Below are positions 7,197 through 14,300 of a DNA stretch of 14,300 nucleotides, piece after piece (positions within the stretch are counted from its first letter, which is position 1; each line of letters opens with the position of its first letter). A model generated the notes under the pieces. It was given only the letters and a program-made list of their open reading frames with translations, did not search any database and had not been told where the DNA came from. This DNA comes from JAHJDO01 sp030671985 [NCBI: bacterium]. Its GTDB lineage: Bacteria > JAHJDO01. Made by a program: the position numbers and the translations under genes. The stretch is taken from contig DAOVHI010000021.1 in NCBI GenBank assembly GCA_030671985.1, positions 1 to 14,300 of the forward strand, written 5' to 3'.

Positions 7197-7829
7197 TTAA
7201 CCAACTGCTGCTATAAGCTCTTTTGCCGTGTCAACTGCTGAAGCGGCATCCGGAGCGTAGCCATCTGCCCTAATCTCGTCCGCATATCCCTGTGTAATAG
7301 GCGCTCCACCGATCATTGTTTTAACACTAACTCCTGCTGACTGCAAACTATCTATTACATCCTTCATTGCAGGCATTGTTGTTGTTAGCAACGCTGACAT
7401 AGCTATTACCTGCACACCGCCTTTCGCAGCATCAACAAATTTTTGAGCATCGCAATCAACTCCAAGATCATCCACACTAAAACCTGAACCTTTAAGCATC
7501 ATAACTACCAGATTCTTGCCGATATCATGAAGATCTCCTTTAACAGTTCCAACTGCCACTTTACCCAAAGGCTTTACTCCAGCTTCCGCAAGCAGTGGTT
7601 CTAAAATATTCATACCTGCATGCATAGCTCTTGCGGCTATAAGAACCTCAGGAACATAAACCTCGTTCTTCTTAAATCTTGCTCCTATCACATTCATACC
7701 TGCAATGAGACCATTAGTTAGAATTTCTTCAGGACCCACGCCTTCTTCTACAGCCTTTTTAACTAAATCCGAAACTACTTGCGCCTCTCCCTTAATCAGA
7801 CCATCCGCTATTCCTTGCAAATCTACCAT
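7197..7829 (-). CDS. Methyltransferase corrinoid protein (MtaC/MtbC/MttC-like)
   Basis: This 210-residue protein has the two-domain layout of corrinoid proteins that carry the methyl group in methanol, methylamine, methionine-synthase-like or O-demethylase systems. A helical cap domain (about 1-85) precedes the Rossmann-type B12-binding domain. The cobalt-binding motif D-x-H-x-x-G is intact in GDLHDIGKN (D99, H101, G104). Two further B12 motifs, SALLTTTM and GGAPIT, follow, and GYAPDA ends the fold. AAGGAG lies about 8 bases before the ATG, an excellent ribosome binding site. No substrate methyltransferase or CoM/tetrahydrofolate methyltransferase is next to it, so the methyl donor is unknown. 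The AraC-type gene upstream on the same strand is a plausible regulator. The promoter region holds a TATAAT, no -35 box, and an inverted repeat. Confidence 0.92.
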   Translation of the reverse strand: MVDLQGIADGLIKGEAQVVSDLVKKAVEEGVGPEEILTNGLIAGMNVIGARFKKNEVYVPEVLIAARAMHAGMNILEPLLAEAGVKPLGKVAVGTVKGDLHDIGKNLVVMMLKGSGFSVDDLGVDCDAQKFVDAAKGGVQVIAMSALLTTTMPAMKDVIDSLQSAGVSVKTMIGGAPITQGYADEIRADGYAPDAASAVDTAKELIAAVG

Positions 7830-7869
7830 AACCCATTCTCCTTTTAAAAATCTCTGTTGAGTTTCGAAG

Positions 7870-7875
7870 ATTATA
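7870..7875 (-). promoter_or_regulatory. -10 box of the corrinoid protein gene
   Basis: A perfect TATAAT, read leftwards, lies 40 bases upstream of the ATG. There is no sequence like TTGACA at 16-18 bases spacing, which suggests that the promoter depends on an activator. Confidence 0.45.
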
Positions 7876-7883
7876 CATATAGT

Positions 7884-7902
7884 GTCGATTAAGTCTCGAC
7901 TT
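7884..7902. promoter_or_regulatory. Candidate operator over the -35 region of the corrinoid gene
   Basis: Two nested inverted repeats overlap here: GTCGA (7884-7888) with TCGAC (7896-7900), and AAGTC (7891-7895) with GACTT (7898-7902). The expected -35 position (7893-7898) falls inside them. The AraC-family gene lies directly upstream, so it is the first candidate to bind here. This is inference from position and symmetry only. Confidence 0.35.
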
Positions 7903-7932
7903 ATATTGTCTTTTTTGGGAATATATTGTTTT

Positions 7933-8598
7933 TTACGTCAAGTTTTTCTTGCGATAGACCATTGGAGTTGTATGTTCGCTCTTTTTGAATACCTTGCTAA
8001 AATAGCTTTGGTCTTCATATCCTACGTCTAAGGCAATTTCAATAATACTCATTCTATCATCCCGTAAAAGCCTCTTTGCCTCTTCAATCCTAACCTTAGT
8101 GAGATAGTCAACAACAGTTATACCCATCTCCTTCTTAAAAAGGTGACTTAGATAATAGTTGTTTACATATGCTGCTTTCGCTATCTTACTTAATGTCAGA
8201 TTCTTGTTATAATTAGTTCTCATACATTTCATTGCGCGCTCTATAATTGCCATGTTCTTCTTATTGCTTGATCTGGATACTTCCTCCATAAAAGAAGAGA
8301 ACACCTTTATCATCCATTTATACAACGCTTCGTCTTCATTTATTTCAGACAAATCTTCCAGATATTTATAATTAAGCCCTAACAGTTTCTCCATATCCGC
8401 CCCAGCCTCCACAGCGGCTCTTGAAATTACAACAATAAGCTCCAGAATTCGTGCTTTACGCACATCTCCTTTCCCTGAATTTGTAAAAAGCATCTCTCCA
8501 ACCAGTTTATTAAGAATAGTCTTTGCCCCAATCTTATCTCCCAGTTTAATCCTCGCGACTAATTCCTTTTCCTTCTTCATTGGATAAAGAGGATTCAT
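7933..8598 (-). CDS. AraC-family regulator, PocR-type C-terminal half without the sensor domain
   Basis: A 221-residue transcription factor. The C-terminal part is a complete AraC/XylS DNA-binding domain with two helix-turn-helix units: about 135-156 (LTLSKIAKAAYVNNYYLSHL) and 184-206, with the hallmark IALDVGYEDQSYFSKVFKK. The N-terminal 110 residues, including ELIVVISRAAVEAGAD and GLNYKYLEDL, resemble the helical linker found between the PocR ligand-binding domain and the AraC domain in PocR-type regulators. The PocR domain itself is absent. The start is supported by AGGAG about 7 bases before the ATG, so this does not look like a recent truncation. It is transcribed in the same direction as the corrinoid gene, 103 bases upstream of it, and is its likely regulator. 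A TTGACA (8654-8649) with a weak TAACTT lies ahead of it. Confidence 0.87.
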   Translation of the reverse strand: MNPLYPMKKEKELVARIKLGDKIGAKTILNKLVGEMLFTNSGKGDVRKARILELIVVISRAAVEAGADMEKLLGLNYKYLEDLSEINEDEALYKWMIKVFSSFMEEVSRSSNKKNMAIIERAMKCMRTNYNKNLTLSKIAKAAYVNNYYLSHLFKKEMGITVVDYLTKVRIEEAKRLLRDDRMSIIEIALDVGYEDQSYFSKVFKKSEHTTPMVYRKKNLT

Positions 8599-8625
8599 CT
8601 TTGCTTCTCCTACTCAATTTTAAAA

Positions 8626-8654
8626 AAGTTACTATACTAAATGCGCGTTGTCAA
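8626..8654 (-). promoter_or_regulatory. Candidate promoter of the AraC-family gene
   Basis: Read leftwards, a perfect TTGACA (8654-8649) is followed after 17 bases by TAACTT (8631-8626). The start codon lies 28 bases further on, with AGGAG in between. A TATAGT box also exists but at only 12 bases spacing. Confidence 0.35.
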
Positions 8655-8694
8655 TAGAGAATGGAATAAAATATTATAAATTAATCAAACAACT

Positions 8695-8703
8695 TGTTAT
8701 AAT
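8695..8703 (+). promoter_or_regulatory. Candidate extended -10 promoter of the YihY-family gene
   Basis: TGTTATAAT is an extended -10 element (TGnTATAAT) 31 bases before the ATG at 8734. The -35 region is poor, as extended -10 promoters allow. A second possibility is TTGTCA (8648-8653) with TATTAT (8672-8677). Both lie within the 135-base gap shared with the divergent AraC-family gene. Confidence 0.4.
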
Positions 8704-8733
8704 AGCATATATTAATGGGTAAGTAGTACAACT

Positions 8734-10050
8734 ATGAACATAATAAAAAGAATAAAGAGCTTTGTTTTAGATGACCTATGGGAGATAGAACTTTCAGGTC
8801 TGTCCTATCTTAAAAAATGGTCCTATAATATTTTCAAAATGGGATACATGGTTATAAGAGGATTTATTACGGACAAATGTCAATTTACAGCTTTCGGGCT
8901 AACTTACATAACACTTCTGGCTATAATTCCTTTCATGGCTTTCATTTTTTCTATGTCAAAAGCTTTTGGCAAATTCGATGCAGTGAAAAATTTAGTGCTT
9001 GAAAAGGCCGCAGTAACGCAAGAGATTATAATAAAAATTATTGATCTTGCCAGCAGAACAAATCTAAAAACGCTGGGTATAGTAGGATTCGGTTTTTTAA
9101 TATGGACATTAGTTATTGTATTAGCAACCATTGAGACGTCCTTTAATGATATCTGGGGAATTAAAAAATCCAGAAACATATTTAGAAAATTCACTGACTA
9201 TCTAAGTGTAATTTTAATCTGCCCGATTCTTGCTCTTTCCACAACTGCTGTGAATGCTTTTCTGTCAAACAGCGGCTTGGTCAATAAAATACTCGGCATA
9301 GAGTTCATAGGAATTCTGGTACATCAGTTGTTAAGAATGGCTCCATATTTATCTATGTGGCTGCTGTTTACCTTTATCTACATGTTTATGCCTAATGTAA
9401 AAGTAAAATTTTCATCTGCTTTGACAGCTGGAATTATTGCAGGAACTTTGTGGCAGTTTACTCAATGGGGATATATTCACTTCCAGATAGGTGTTTCAAG
9501 ATATAGCGCAATCTATGGGACATTTGCTTCTATTCCTGTTTTTCTTATTTGGCTTTATATTAGCTGGCTGATACTCCTGTTTGGAGCAGAAATATCCTTT
9601 GCACATCAAAATGTGAGGACATACACAAGAGAAGAAAAATCCCTAGCTATAAGTCCGAAATGCAAAGAACTGCTCGGATTAAGTATTATGATAAGTATAG
9701 CCCGTAACTTTTACGAAGGAAACCAACCACTGACAGCTGCTCAACTCTCTAAAAAACTTGATATATCAATAAGACTTGTAAATCAGATACTATTCCAGCT
9801 TACGAAAGGCGGATTGGTTAATGAGGTTAACGATAGAGAATCTTCATATCAACCCTCATTATCAATAGAAGCAATTACTGCCGGAAAAGTTTTGGATATA
9901 TTTAGAGAATATGGAAACACTATACCCAAAATTGAGAGAAATAACACTACCGGACATCTAAAAGATATTCTTTCTGACGCAAGGAAAACAGAGACAGAGA
10001 CTCTTGATAAGCTGACATTAAAAGATATTATAAATCGCCTGCCTAAGTAA
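8734..10050 (+). CDS. YihY/BrkB-family inner-membrane protein with C-terminal winged-helix-like region
   Basis: This 438-residue protein belongs to the YihY/BrkB family, once called RNase BN by mistake; its molecular function remains uncertain and transport is only proposed. The N-terminal part has about six membrane helices (roughly 53-76, 113-134, 156-176, 203-219, 232-250 and 263-285). Family marks are FTAFGLTYITLLAIIPF near the first helix, SFNDIWGIKKSRN after the second, and the final YGTFASIPVFLIWLYISW with LFGAEIS. After about residue 300 comes a soluble tail of about 140 residues whose first part (LTAAQLSKKLDISIRLVNQIL, then LVNEV) reads like a winged helix-turn-helix, a known extension in longer members. 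It stands alone and converges on coaD with four bases between them. The ribosome binding site is weak. Confidence 0.9.
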   Translation: MNIIKRIKSFVLDDLWEIELSGLSYLKKWSYNIFKMGYMVIRGFITDKCQFTAFGLTYITLLAIIPFMAFIFSMSKAFGKFDAVKNLVLEKAAVTQEIIIKIIDLASRTNLKTLGIVGFGFLIWTLVIVLATIETSFNDIWGIKKSRNIFRKFTDYLSVILICPILALSTTAVNAFLSNSGLVNKILGIEFIGILVHQLLRMAPYLSMWLLFTFIYMFMPNVKVKFSSALTAGIIAGTLWQFTQWGYIHFQIGVSRYSAIYGTFASIPVFLIWLYISWLILLFGAEISFAHQNVRTYTREEKSLAISPKCKELLGLSIMISIARNFYEGNQPLTAAQLSKKLDISIRLVNQILFQLTKGGLVNEVNDRESSYQPSLSIEAITAGKVLDIFREYGNTIPKIERNNTTGHLKDILSDARKTETETLDKLTLKDIINRLPK

Positions 10051-10054
10051 TGAG

Positions 10055-10537
10055 TTAGAAATTCAATTTCTTTTTCAGATATTCTTGCACAACTTCCGGA
10101 ACAAATTTAGAGATGTCGCCGTTCATAAATGCAATTTGTTTTATAGTTTTGGAGCTGACATAAGAAAAAGATTCATTCGGCATCATAAATATCGTCTCTG
10201 TCTTTGGAGCTAATTTTCTATTTGTTAATGCCATTTGAAATTCATACTCAAAATCCGAAAATGCGCGCACACCTCTCAAAACAACATTCGCTCTTTTTAT
10301 ATGTACATAATCAACAAGAAGTCCTCCGAAATCGTCAATTTCCACATTCTTCATATCCTTTGTGATCGCCTTCAACATGTCCATTCTTTCGGAAACCGTA
10401 AAAAGAGGATTTTTGTCGGGATTATGCGCAACCGCCACAACTAATTTATCGAATATCTTAGTACCCCTTTTGATAAGATCAACATGTCCGTGAGTTACAG
10501 GGTCAAAAGTGCCTGGATATATCGCTGTTTTAATCAT
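10055..10537 (-). CDS. coaD: Phosphopantetheine adenylyltransferase
   Basis: CoaD joins ATP and 4'-phosphopantetheine to make dephospho-CoA, the penultimate step of coenzyme A synthesis. The 160 residues are the standard length. The N-terminal YPGTFDPVTHGH contains the nucleotidyltransferase T/H-x-G-H motif, VVLRGVRAFSDFEYEFQMA is the conserved central segment, and VSSKTIKQIA corresponds to the C-terminal S-S-x-x-x-K/R-like motif. The ATG overlaps the TGA of the preceding hflK-like gene (ATGA, 10534-10537), so it is the last gene of the SPFH operon and probably translationally coupled. No functional link between CoA synthesis and SPFH proteins is known; the fusion into one transcript may be incidental. 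Confidence 0.96.
   Translation of the reverse strand: MIKTAIYPGTFDPVTHGHVDLIKRGTKIFDKLVVAVAHNPDKNPLFTVSERMDMLKAITKDMKNVEIDDFGGLLVDYVHIKRANVVLRGVRAFSDFEYEFQMALTNRKLAPKTETIFMMPNESFSYVSSKTIKQIAFMNGDISKFVPEVVQEYLKKKLNF
10057..10071. terminator. Weak hairpin at the convergent coaD/YihY-family gene ends
   Basis: AGAAAT (10057-10062) pairs with ATTTCT (10066-10071) around three bases, followed on the plus strand by TTTT. It lies just after the YihY-family stop and within the coaD end. The 6-bp AT-rich stem makes this a weak call. Confidence 0.25.
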
Positions 10538-11502
10538 GGTGAGTTAATAAAAAATTTGGTATTTGCTATTTCTTCACCGTCTTTGTATGAACCGGTAATA
10601 TATTTTTTTGCCTTTGGCATGACTTTCTCTAAAGTCTCCACATGCAATCTGAACTCTGTAACATCCTCTGCTTTCTTATACTCCTCTAATATCTTTAAGA
10701 ATTTACGGGTCTCTCCCTGCGCGTAAGCTATCTTTCTTATCTTATACGCCCGTGCTTGACTGATTGCTTTCGCAGCCTCTGCCTGCGCATTTGGAATAAT
10801 CTTATTAGAATATGATTCTGCGTCATGAACCATTGTTGATGCGTCTTCTCTGGCATTGATCACATCTTTGAACATTGGAAGAACTTTTGACGGGGGTTCT
10901 ATATTTTTAAGGTCCACTGACTTTATCTCCAAACCTGTTCCCAGAAAATTCAACCTCTTCTGACACAAACGCATAGTATCCTGCTGAAATCGATACTTAG
11001 CTGTAGTAAGAATGTCGTCAACTTTTACTTTGGCAATTGCCTCGACCATAGCCGAATACATGGAGTTCTCAAGAATCTTATCCGGATTGTAAATTGTATA
11101 TAAGAAACTCTTCGGTTCTTTTATTTGATAATTAATTATCATTTTAAGATGCACTATATTTTTGTCACCTGTTATACAATAAGATGGAAGTGTATTTTTA
11201 TCTATTTTATCTGACCAGAATGAAAGTTCCGTTCTCATGACTTCCTTGATCTTCACCTTATCAACTTCGTCTATTGGCCACGGCATACGATAATGAATAC
11301 CGGATTCAACGTTCTCCCGCATCACTTTCCCAAATCGCCTGACAAGCCCAACTTCATTTGTTTTTACGATATATACACCAGAGAGAAAGTATATTCCAAA
11401 TAGTAACACAGCAAACCAGCGATATAGTTTATTAGTATTCATTGCAAAGGCAGACACAACATCCTTTTTCAGTTCAACTAATTTTTTACTGTCTTTATCC
11501 AC
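10534..11502 (-). CDS. HflK-like SPFH (Band 7) membrane protein
   Basis: A 322-residue SPFH/prohibitin-domain protein closest to HflK. In Gram-negative bacteria HflK forms a large periplasm-facing cage with HflC around the FtsH protease and tunes its action. A single membrane helix lies at about 27-46 (WFAVLLFGIYFLSGVYIV), followed by VGLVRRFGK. The HflK-type segment YCITGDKNIVHLKMIINYQI lies in the SPFH domain, and VINAREDAST with an alanine-rich helix (NAQAEAAKAISQARAYK) follows. It lacks the Gly/Pro/Asn-rich N-terminal tail of E. coli HflK. The start is GTG (11502-11500), sharing one base with the hflC stop TAG. This is a second HflK-type protein in the operon, besides the CDF fusion, and the two differ clearly in sequence. 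Confidence 0.87.
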   Translation of the reverse strand: MDKDSKKLVELKKDVVSAFAMNTNKLYRWFAVLLFGIYFLSGVYIVKTNEVGLVRRFGKVMRENVESGIHYRMPWPIDEVDKVKIKEVMRTELSFWSDKIDKNTLPSYCITGDKNIVHLKMIINYQIKEPKSFLYTIYNPDKILENSMYSAMVEAIAKVKVDDILTTAKYRFQQDTMRLCQKRLNFLGTGLEIKSVDLKNIEPPSKVLPMFKDVINAREDASTMVHDAESYSNKIIPNAQAEAAKAISQARAYKIRKIAYAQGETRKFLKILEEYKKAEDVTEFRLHVETLEKVMPKAKKYITGSYKDGEEIANTKFFINSP

Positions 11503-12395
11503 TATTTTATAACCTTATCTGTCTTTTTGTTGAGATATTTGAATAAGTCGGATTCTGACGAGAGAACAACTGTGGTTTTATCATCAATTATCTTCTTGTA
11601 AGAACCCAAAGTTCTTATAAATTCATAAAATGCGGAATCCTTTTCAAAAGCTTCTGCATATATTTTTATAGCAGCAGCGTCTCCCTCTCCTTTTATAATT
11701 TCAGCATCTTTATAGGCTTCAGATAGTATGTCACTTTGAATTTTGTTAGCTTCAGATCTTATTATATCCGCTTTTTCTCTGCCTTCTGCGCGATATTTAT
11801 TTGCAATTGACTCTCTTTCAGACTTCATTCTTTTATATACACTTTCAACATTATCCTGAGGCAATGCAAGCCTACATATCCCTATTTCTTTTATTTCTAT
11901 GCCATAAGAATGTATAGTTTTTTCGTTACTGTTCTCTGTTATGGTTTTTTCTATTTCCTTGATCTTTACAGCATCTTTTTTTGTTGATATTATTGACAGC
12001 ATCTCATAGTTGCCCAGAACGCTTCCAAGTTGAGCGCAAATAATGTCATCAATCTTTTTTGTGGCACTTATATTATTTCCTACTGCCTGAAAAAATTCTA
12101 AAGGCTCACTAATTCTCCAGCATACAAAACACTGTACAATTATATTTTTTTTGTCCTCCGTAAGATATTCAATTAACCTGGTTTTATAAAGCATTAATCT
12201 TTTTTCAAACCTATTGACTGTCTGAACAGGGTCAGGCCATTTATAGTAAAGACCTGGCTCAGTGATAGTTTTAACAGGATGTCCAAACTGAGTGACAACA
12301 ACACATTCTCTTTCATCAACCTTGTAAAAAGTTAAAAACGACAGTCCTATAATGGCTACAAGCACTATTATGAAAAACTTGTTTACTGTTTTCAC
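11502..12395 (-). CDS. hflC: HflC-like SPFH membrane protein, FtsH modulator
   Basis: A 297-residue HflC-type protein. A membrane anchor at about 6-24 is followed by VDERECVVVTQFGHPVKTI, the usual HflC opening, and EPGLYYKWP. The C-terminal coiled-coil segment (about 186-270) reads YKRMKSERESIANKYRAEG, then EAYKDAEIIKGEGDAAAIKIY and FYEFIRTLGSYKKII, which is strongly HflC-specific. The end FKYL matches the usual C-terminus. The start is GTG (12395-12393), with AGGAG 8 bases upstream inside the end of the fusion gene and only three bases between the genes. It would pair with one or both HflK-type partners encoded on either side. No ftsH gene is seen in the window. Confidence 0.93.
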   Translation of the reverse strand: MKTVNKFFIIVLVAIIGLSFLTFYKVDERECVVVTQFGHPVKTITEPGLYYKWPDPVQTVNRFEKRLMLYKTRLIEYLTEDKKNIIVQCFVCWRISEPLEFFQAVGNNISATKKIDDIICAQLGSVLGNYEMLSIISTKKDAVKIKEIEKTITENSNEKTIHSYGIEIKEIGICRLALPQDNVESVYKRMKSERESIANKYRAEGREKADIIRSEANKIQSDILSEAYKDAEIIKGEGDAAAIKIYAEAFEKDSAFYEFIRTLGSYKKIIDDKTTVVLSSESDLFKYLNKKTDKVIK

Positions 12396-12398
12396 TTG

Positions 12399-14210
12399 TT
12401 ATTTCTCCTCTCTAATTATTGTGGAAATTTCTCTTTGATCGCCTTGAAAAAACCAGATGTCCGGAATTTTTTCTCCTTTTTTAGGACATATAATAAATTT
12501 TTGAACGTCAGGCAGAATCTCCTCCATTCCTTCTATATAAAGACGCGTTTCTGTAACATCAGGATGCTTTCTGTATGCAACCTGCTGCTTGAGGAATCTC
12601 TTAGCTTCCCCCTCACTCTTTTTCAGCATGTTATTTCTGTAAGCAACAGCTTCATTTTTCATCTTAGCTTTTCCGGCTCTAGCATTAGGAATTACTTTAT
12701 TTTCATAACCTTTTGCCTTGTTAATGTACATCTCATAATCCTCCTGAGCGCTTACAACATCTTCAAAAGCTGGAGCAATATCCGTAGGAGGATGAATGTC
12801 TCGCAGATACACCCCGACTATTCCTATTCCTGTTTTAAATTCATCAAGCTTTATTTGGAGATCTTTACGAACTTGCCATTCAAGTTTTTCTCTATCAACA
12901 GTAATCGTCGAAAAGAAAGCCCTTTTTGCCAGAGCATTCGTTAATATGGTATTGGCAAGCTCCTCCATTAAGCTCTCTGGTGATGAATTTTTGTATAAAA
13001 AGGCATATATATCTTTTATTTTGTAGTGCACATTCATAGTTAATCCCAGAAAACTATTCTCTCCTGTCAGAAAAGACAATTCTTCTTTATAATGAACATT
13101 CGTCCACAATATCAACGGATAATCTTTGCTTGATTTATAACCAACGCTTATCCGCCTTATTCCATCAGTATCCACCTTATTAATCTTATCAATGGGTAAA
13201 GGAAGCGCGTAATGAAGTCCTGATAAAACAGGTTTTGTAATATTCAAGGGCTCTCCAAAGCGCTCCACGATTGCTTTTTCATTCGGTCTCAGCATATATA
13301 TCCCTGAAGAAAAATATATGCCGGCAATAATTACCAAAACTATAACTACTATGATCCTATTCAACACTTTTTTATTTTGATTATGATTTTCGGCGTTCAG
13401 ATACAGCTTTTTAGACAACGTGCCATATAAACGATTCATTAATAAAGGTAGCTTCTCTTTAACAAATATTACCAATATGTCTTCGTGCTGTTGAGTGTCT
13501 TTCATATAGACTTTCTTCTGAGGACGAATATATGCTTTCAAAGCTCTCGTGAGTACATGTATCGCATGTATGAGTATGGCTGCACAAATTAGCACAGCTG
13601 CTATTTTATCTATACGAAAGCCTATATGTTCGCTTACAAGCGCAACAGCAACCAGCATTGAAGCAAACATGTCTATCTTTGAGTGATAACCGTCTGCTAT
13701 AAGACCGGGTGATTTGCTCTTTTCTCCAACATACACTTCAAATTTGAATAAAAGATACGAGAACAGAGCCAATATTAGAATAATAAAAGCTGCCGGAATT
13801 GGATTTCGAACAGCAATAGTTTCCGGACGAATTATTTTCATAAAAATCTTGTATGACGCAAAAATAAGGAAGATACCTATTCCAACAGCGACCTTCTCTT
13901 CTAATCTAACAAAGAACCTCCTGGCTACTAAAGACTTTTCTTCTTTATGTGATTCTTCATTCTTAAAAATAGAACCTGTATCACGATAGATCTCTTGAGA
14001 TTTGGCTAGCGTTTCTTTTGATATGCTACCGGCTCTATCTGCCCTAATAGCAGCAAAAACCATAAATGATGAGAATATATCAGATAACGAATGCCACGCC
14101 TCAGCAAGCAGAGCTATACTTCCTGTATATACAGCCAGAATAAACTTTATAACTGTTAATACCAGATTAACAAAAGACGATATAAGAGCTGTTATTTCTT
14201 CTTTAGTCAT
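12399..14210 (-). CDS. Fusion of a CDF cation transporter domain with an HflK-type SPFH protein
   Basis: One uninterrupted 603-residue frame joins two families. Residues 1-230 are a cation diffusion facilitator: six predicted helices (about 7-28, 31-56, 107-126, 137-158, 181-197, 203-221) and both site-A motifs, WHSLSD (H40, D44) in helix 2 and YHSKID (H176, D180) in helix 5. CDF proteins export Zn, Fe, Mn or similar ions by proton antiport. The loop between helices 2 and 3 is long and lacks the usual H-x-x-G-H motif. The cytosolic C-terminal CDF domain is missing. In its place a 50-residue linker leads to a seventh helix (284-305) and a full HflK-type SPFH domain (about 306-480), with RPNEKAIVERFGEP and HPPTDIAPAFEDVVSAQEDY, then a charged helical tail. 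It is first in the SPFH operon. The ATG has no ribosome binding site, but helix 1 begins right after it, so no shorter start fits. Confidence 0.88.
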   Translation of the reverse strand: MTKEEITALISSFVNLVLTVIKFILAVYTGSIALLAEAWHSLSDIFSSFMVFAAIRADRAGSISKETLAKSQEIYRDTGSIFKNEESHKEEKSLVARRFFVRLEEKVAVGIGIFLIFASYKIFMKIIRPETIAVRNPIPAAFIILILALFSYLLFKFEVYVGEKSKSPGLIADGYHSKIDMFASMLVAVALVSEHIGFRIDKIAAVLICAAILIHAIHVLTRALKAYIRPQKKVYMKDTQQHEDILVIFVKEKLPLLMNRLYGTLSKKLYLNAENHNQNKKVLNRIIVVIVLVIIAGIYFSSGIYMLRPNEKAIVERFGEPLNITKPVLSGLHYALPLPIDKINKVDTDGIRRISVGYKSSKDYPLILWTNVHYKEELSFLTGENSFLGLTMNVHYKIKDIYAFLYKNSSPESLMEELANTILTNALAKRAFFSTITVDREKLEWQVRKDLQIKLDEFKTGIGIVGVYLRDIHPPTDIAPAFEDVVSAQEDYEMYINKAKGYENKVIPNARAGKAKMKNEAVAYRNNMLKKSEGEAKRFLKQQVAYRKHPDVTETRLYIEGMEEILPDVQKFIICPKKGEKIPDIWFFQGDQREISTIIREEK

Positions 14211-14221
14211 AATTTAAAGCA

Positions 14222-14249
14222 ATTCTAACACGATTGTTTATATAGTCAA
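14222..14249 (-). promoter_or_regulatory. Promoter of the SPFH operon
   Basis: Read leftwards, TTGACT (14249-14244) is followed after 16 bases by TAGAAT (14227-14222), which also has the extended TGn element directly before it. The expected transcript start falls about five bases before the ATG at 14210, leaving no room for a ribosome binding site, so the message may be nearly leaderless. Confidence 0.5.
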
Positions 14250-14300
14250 AGATAATTTTAACTAAACAATGTCGCTTACAACGACATGAAGATGATGTAA

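Noticed and set aside
12396-12944. A 182-codon plus-strand frame opposite the CDF-HflK gene
   Set aside because: It lies wholly opposite a well-supported SPFH coding region and its translation resembles no family.

Overview
This window looks like a chromosomal segment from an uncultured, moderately AT-rich bacterium with a Gram-negative type envelope. The evidence is an HflK/HflC-type SPFH operon, a TypA/BipA GTPase and GDP-mannose synthesis. A free-standing corrinoid protein with a regulator resembling the C-terminal part of PocR-type AraC proteins hints at anaerobic methyl-group metabolism. A phylum cannot be fixed from the sequence; a PVC/Omnitrophota-like lineage is a low-confidence guess. 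No tRNA, rRNA, CRISPR array or complete insertion sequence was seen. No gene-free stretch reaches 300 bases; the longest is about 158.

Left part (1-3603). A 5' fragment of a mannose-1-phosphate guanylyltransferase runs leftwards off the window edge. Diverging from it is a class II (fuculose-1-phosphate type) aldolase. Converging on the aldolase is a complete primosomal helicase gene, priA.

Middle island (about 3604-5027). Between priA and yggU lies a very AT-rich segment with three parts: an orphan protein carrying an R-N-x-x-x-H motif of the HEPN RNase type; an HUH transposase of the REP-associated (RAYT/Y1) type; and two identical copies of a perfect palindrome that starts with GTAG, the tetranucleotide typical of REP elements. 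One copy sits upstream of priA. The other lies in frame inside the transposase gene. This is the best candidate for a mobile or defensive module here. The transposase stop codon overlaps the start of yggU.

Right-centre (5024-8598). yggU converges on typA, with a 15-bp inverted repeat between them. Upstream of typA, on the same strand, are an orphan methyltransferase corrinoid protein and an AraC-family regulator that lacks the usual N-terminal sensor domain. A hairpin with a T-run separates the corrinoid gene from typA. An inverted repeat sits at the -35 position of the corrinoid promoter, as expected if that promoter needs an activator.

Right part (8734-14210). A YihY/BrkB-family membrane protein gene converges on a four-gene leftward operon: a CDF-HflK fusion, hflC, a second hflK-like gene and coaD. 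The genes overlap or are separated by 3 bases. The fusion joins a six-helix cation diffusion facilitator, with its HxxxD metal-site motifs intact, to a complete membrane-anchored HflK-type SPFH protein. The SPFH part occupies the place of the usual cytosolic CDF domain. This is the most unusual protein in the window. The operon suggests a three-SPFH membrane complex, possibly with metal transport physically attached; ftsH, the usual partner, is not present here.
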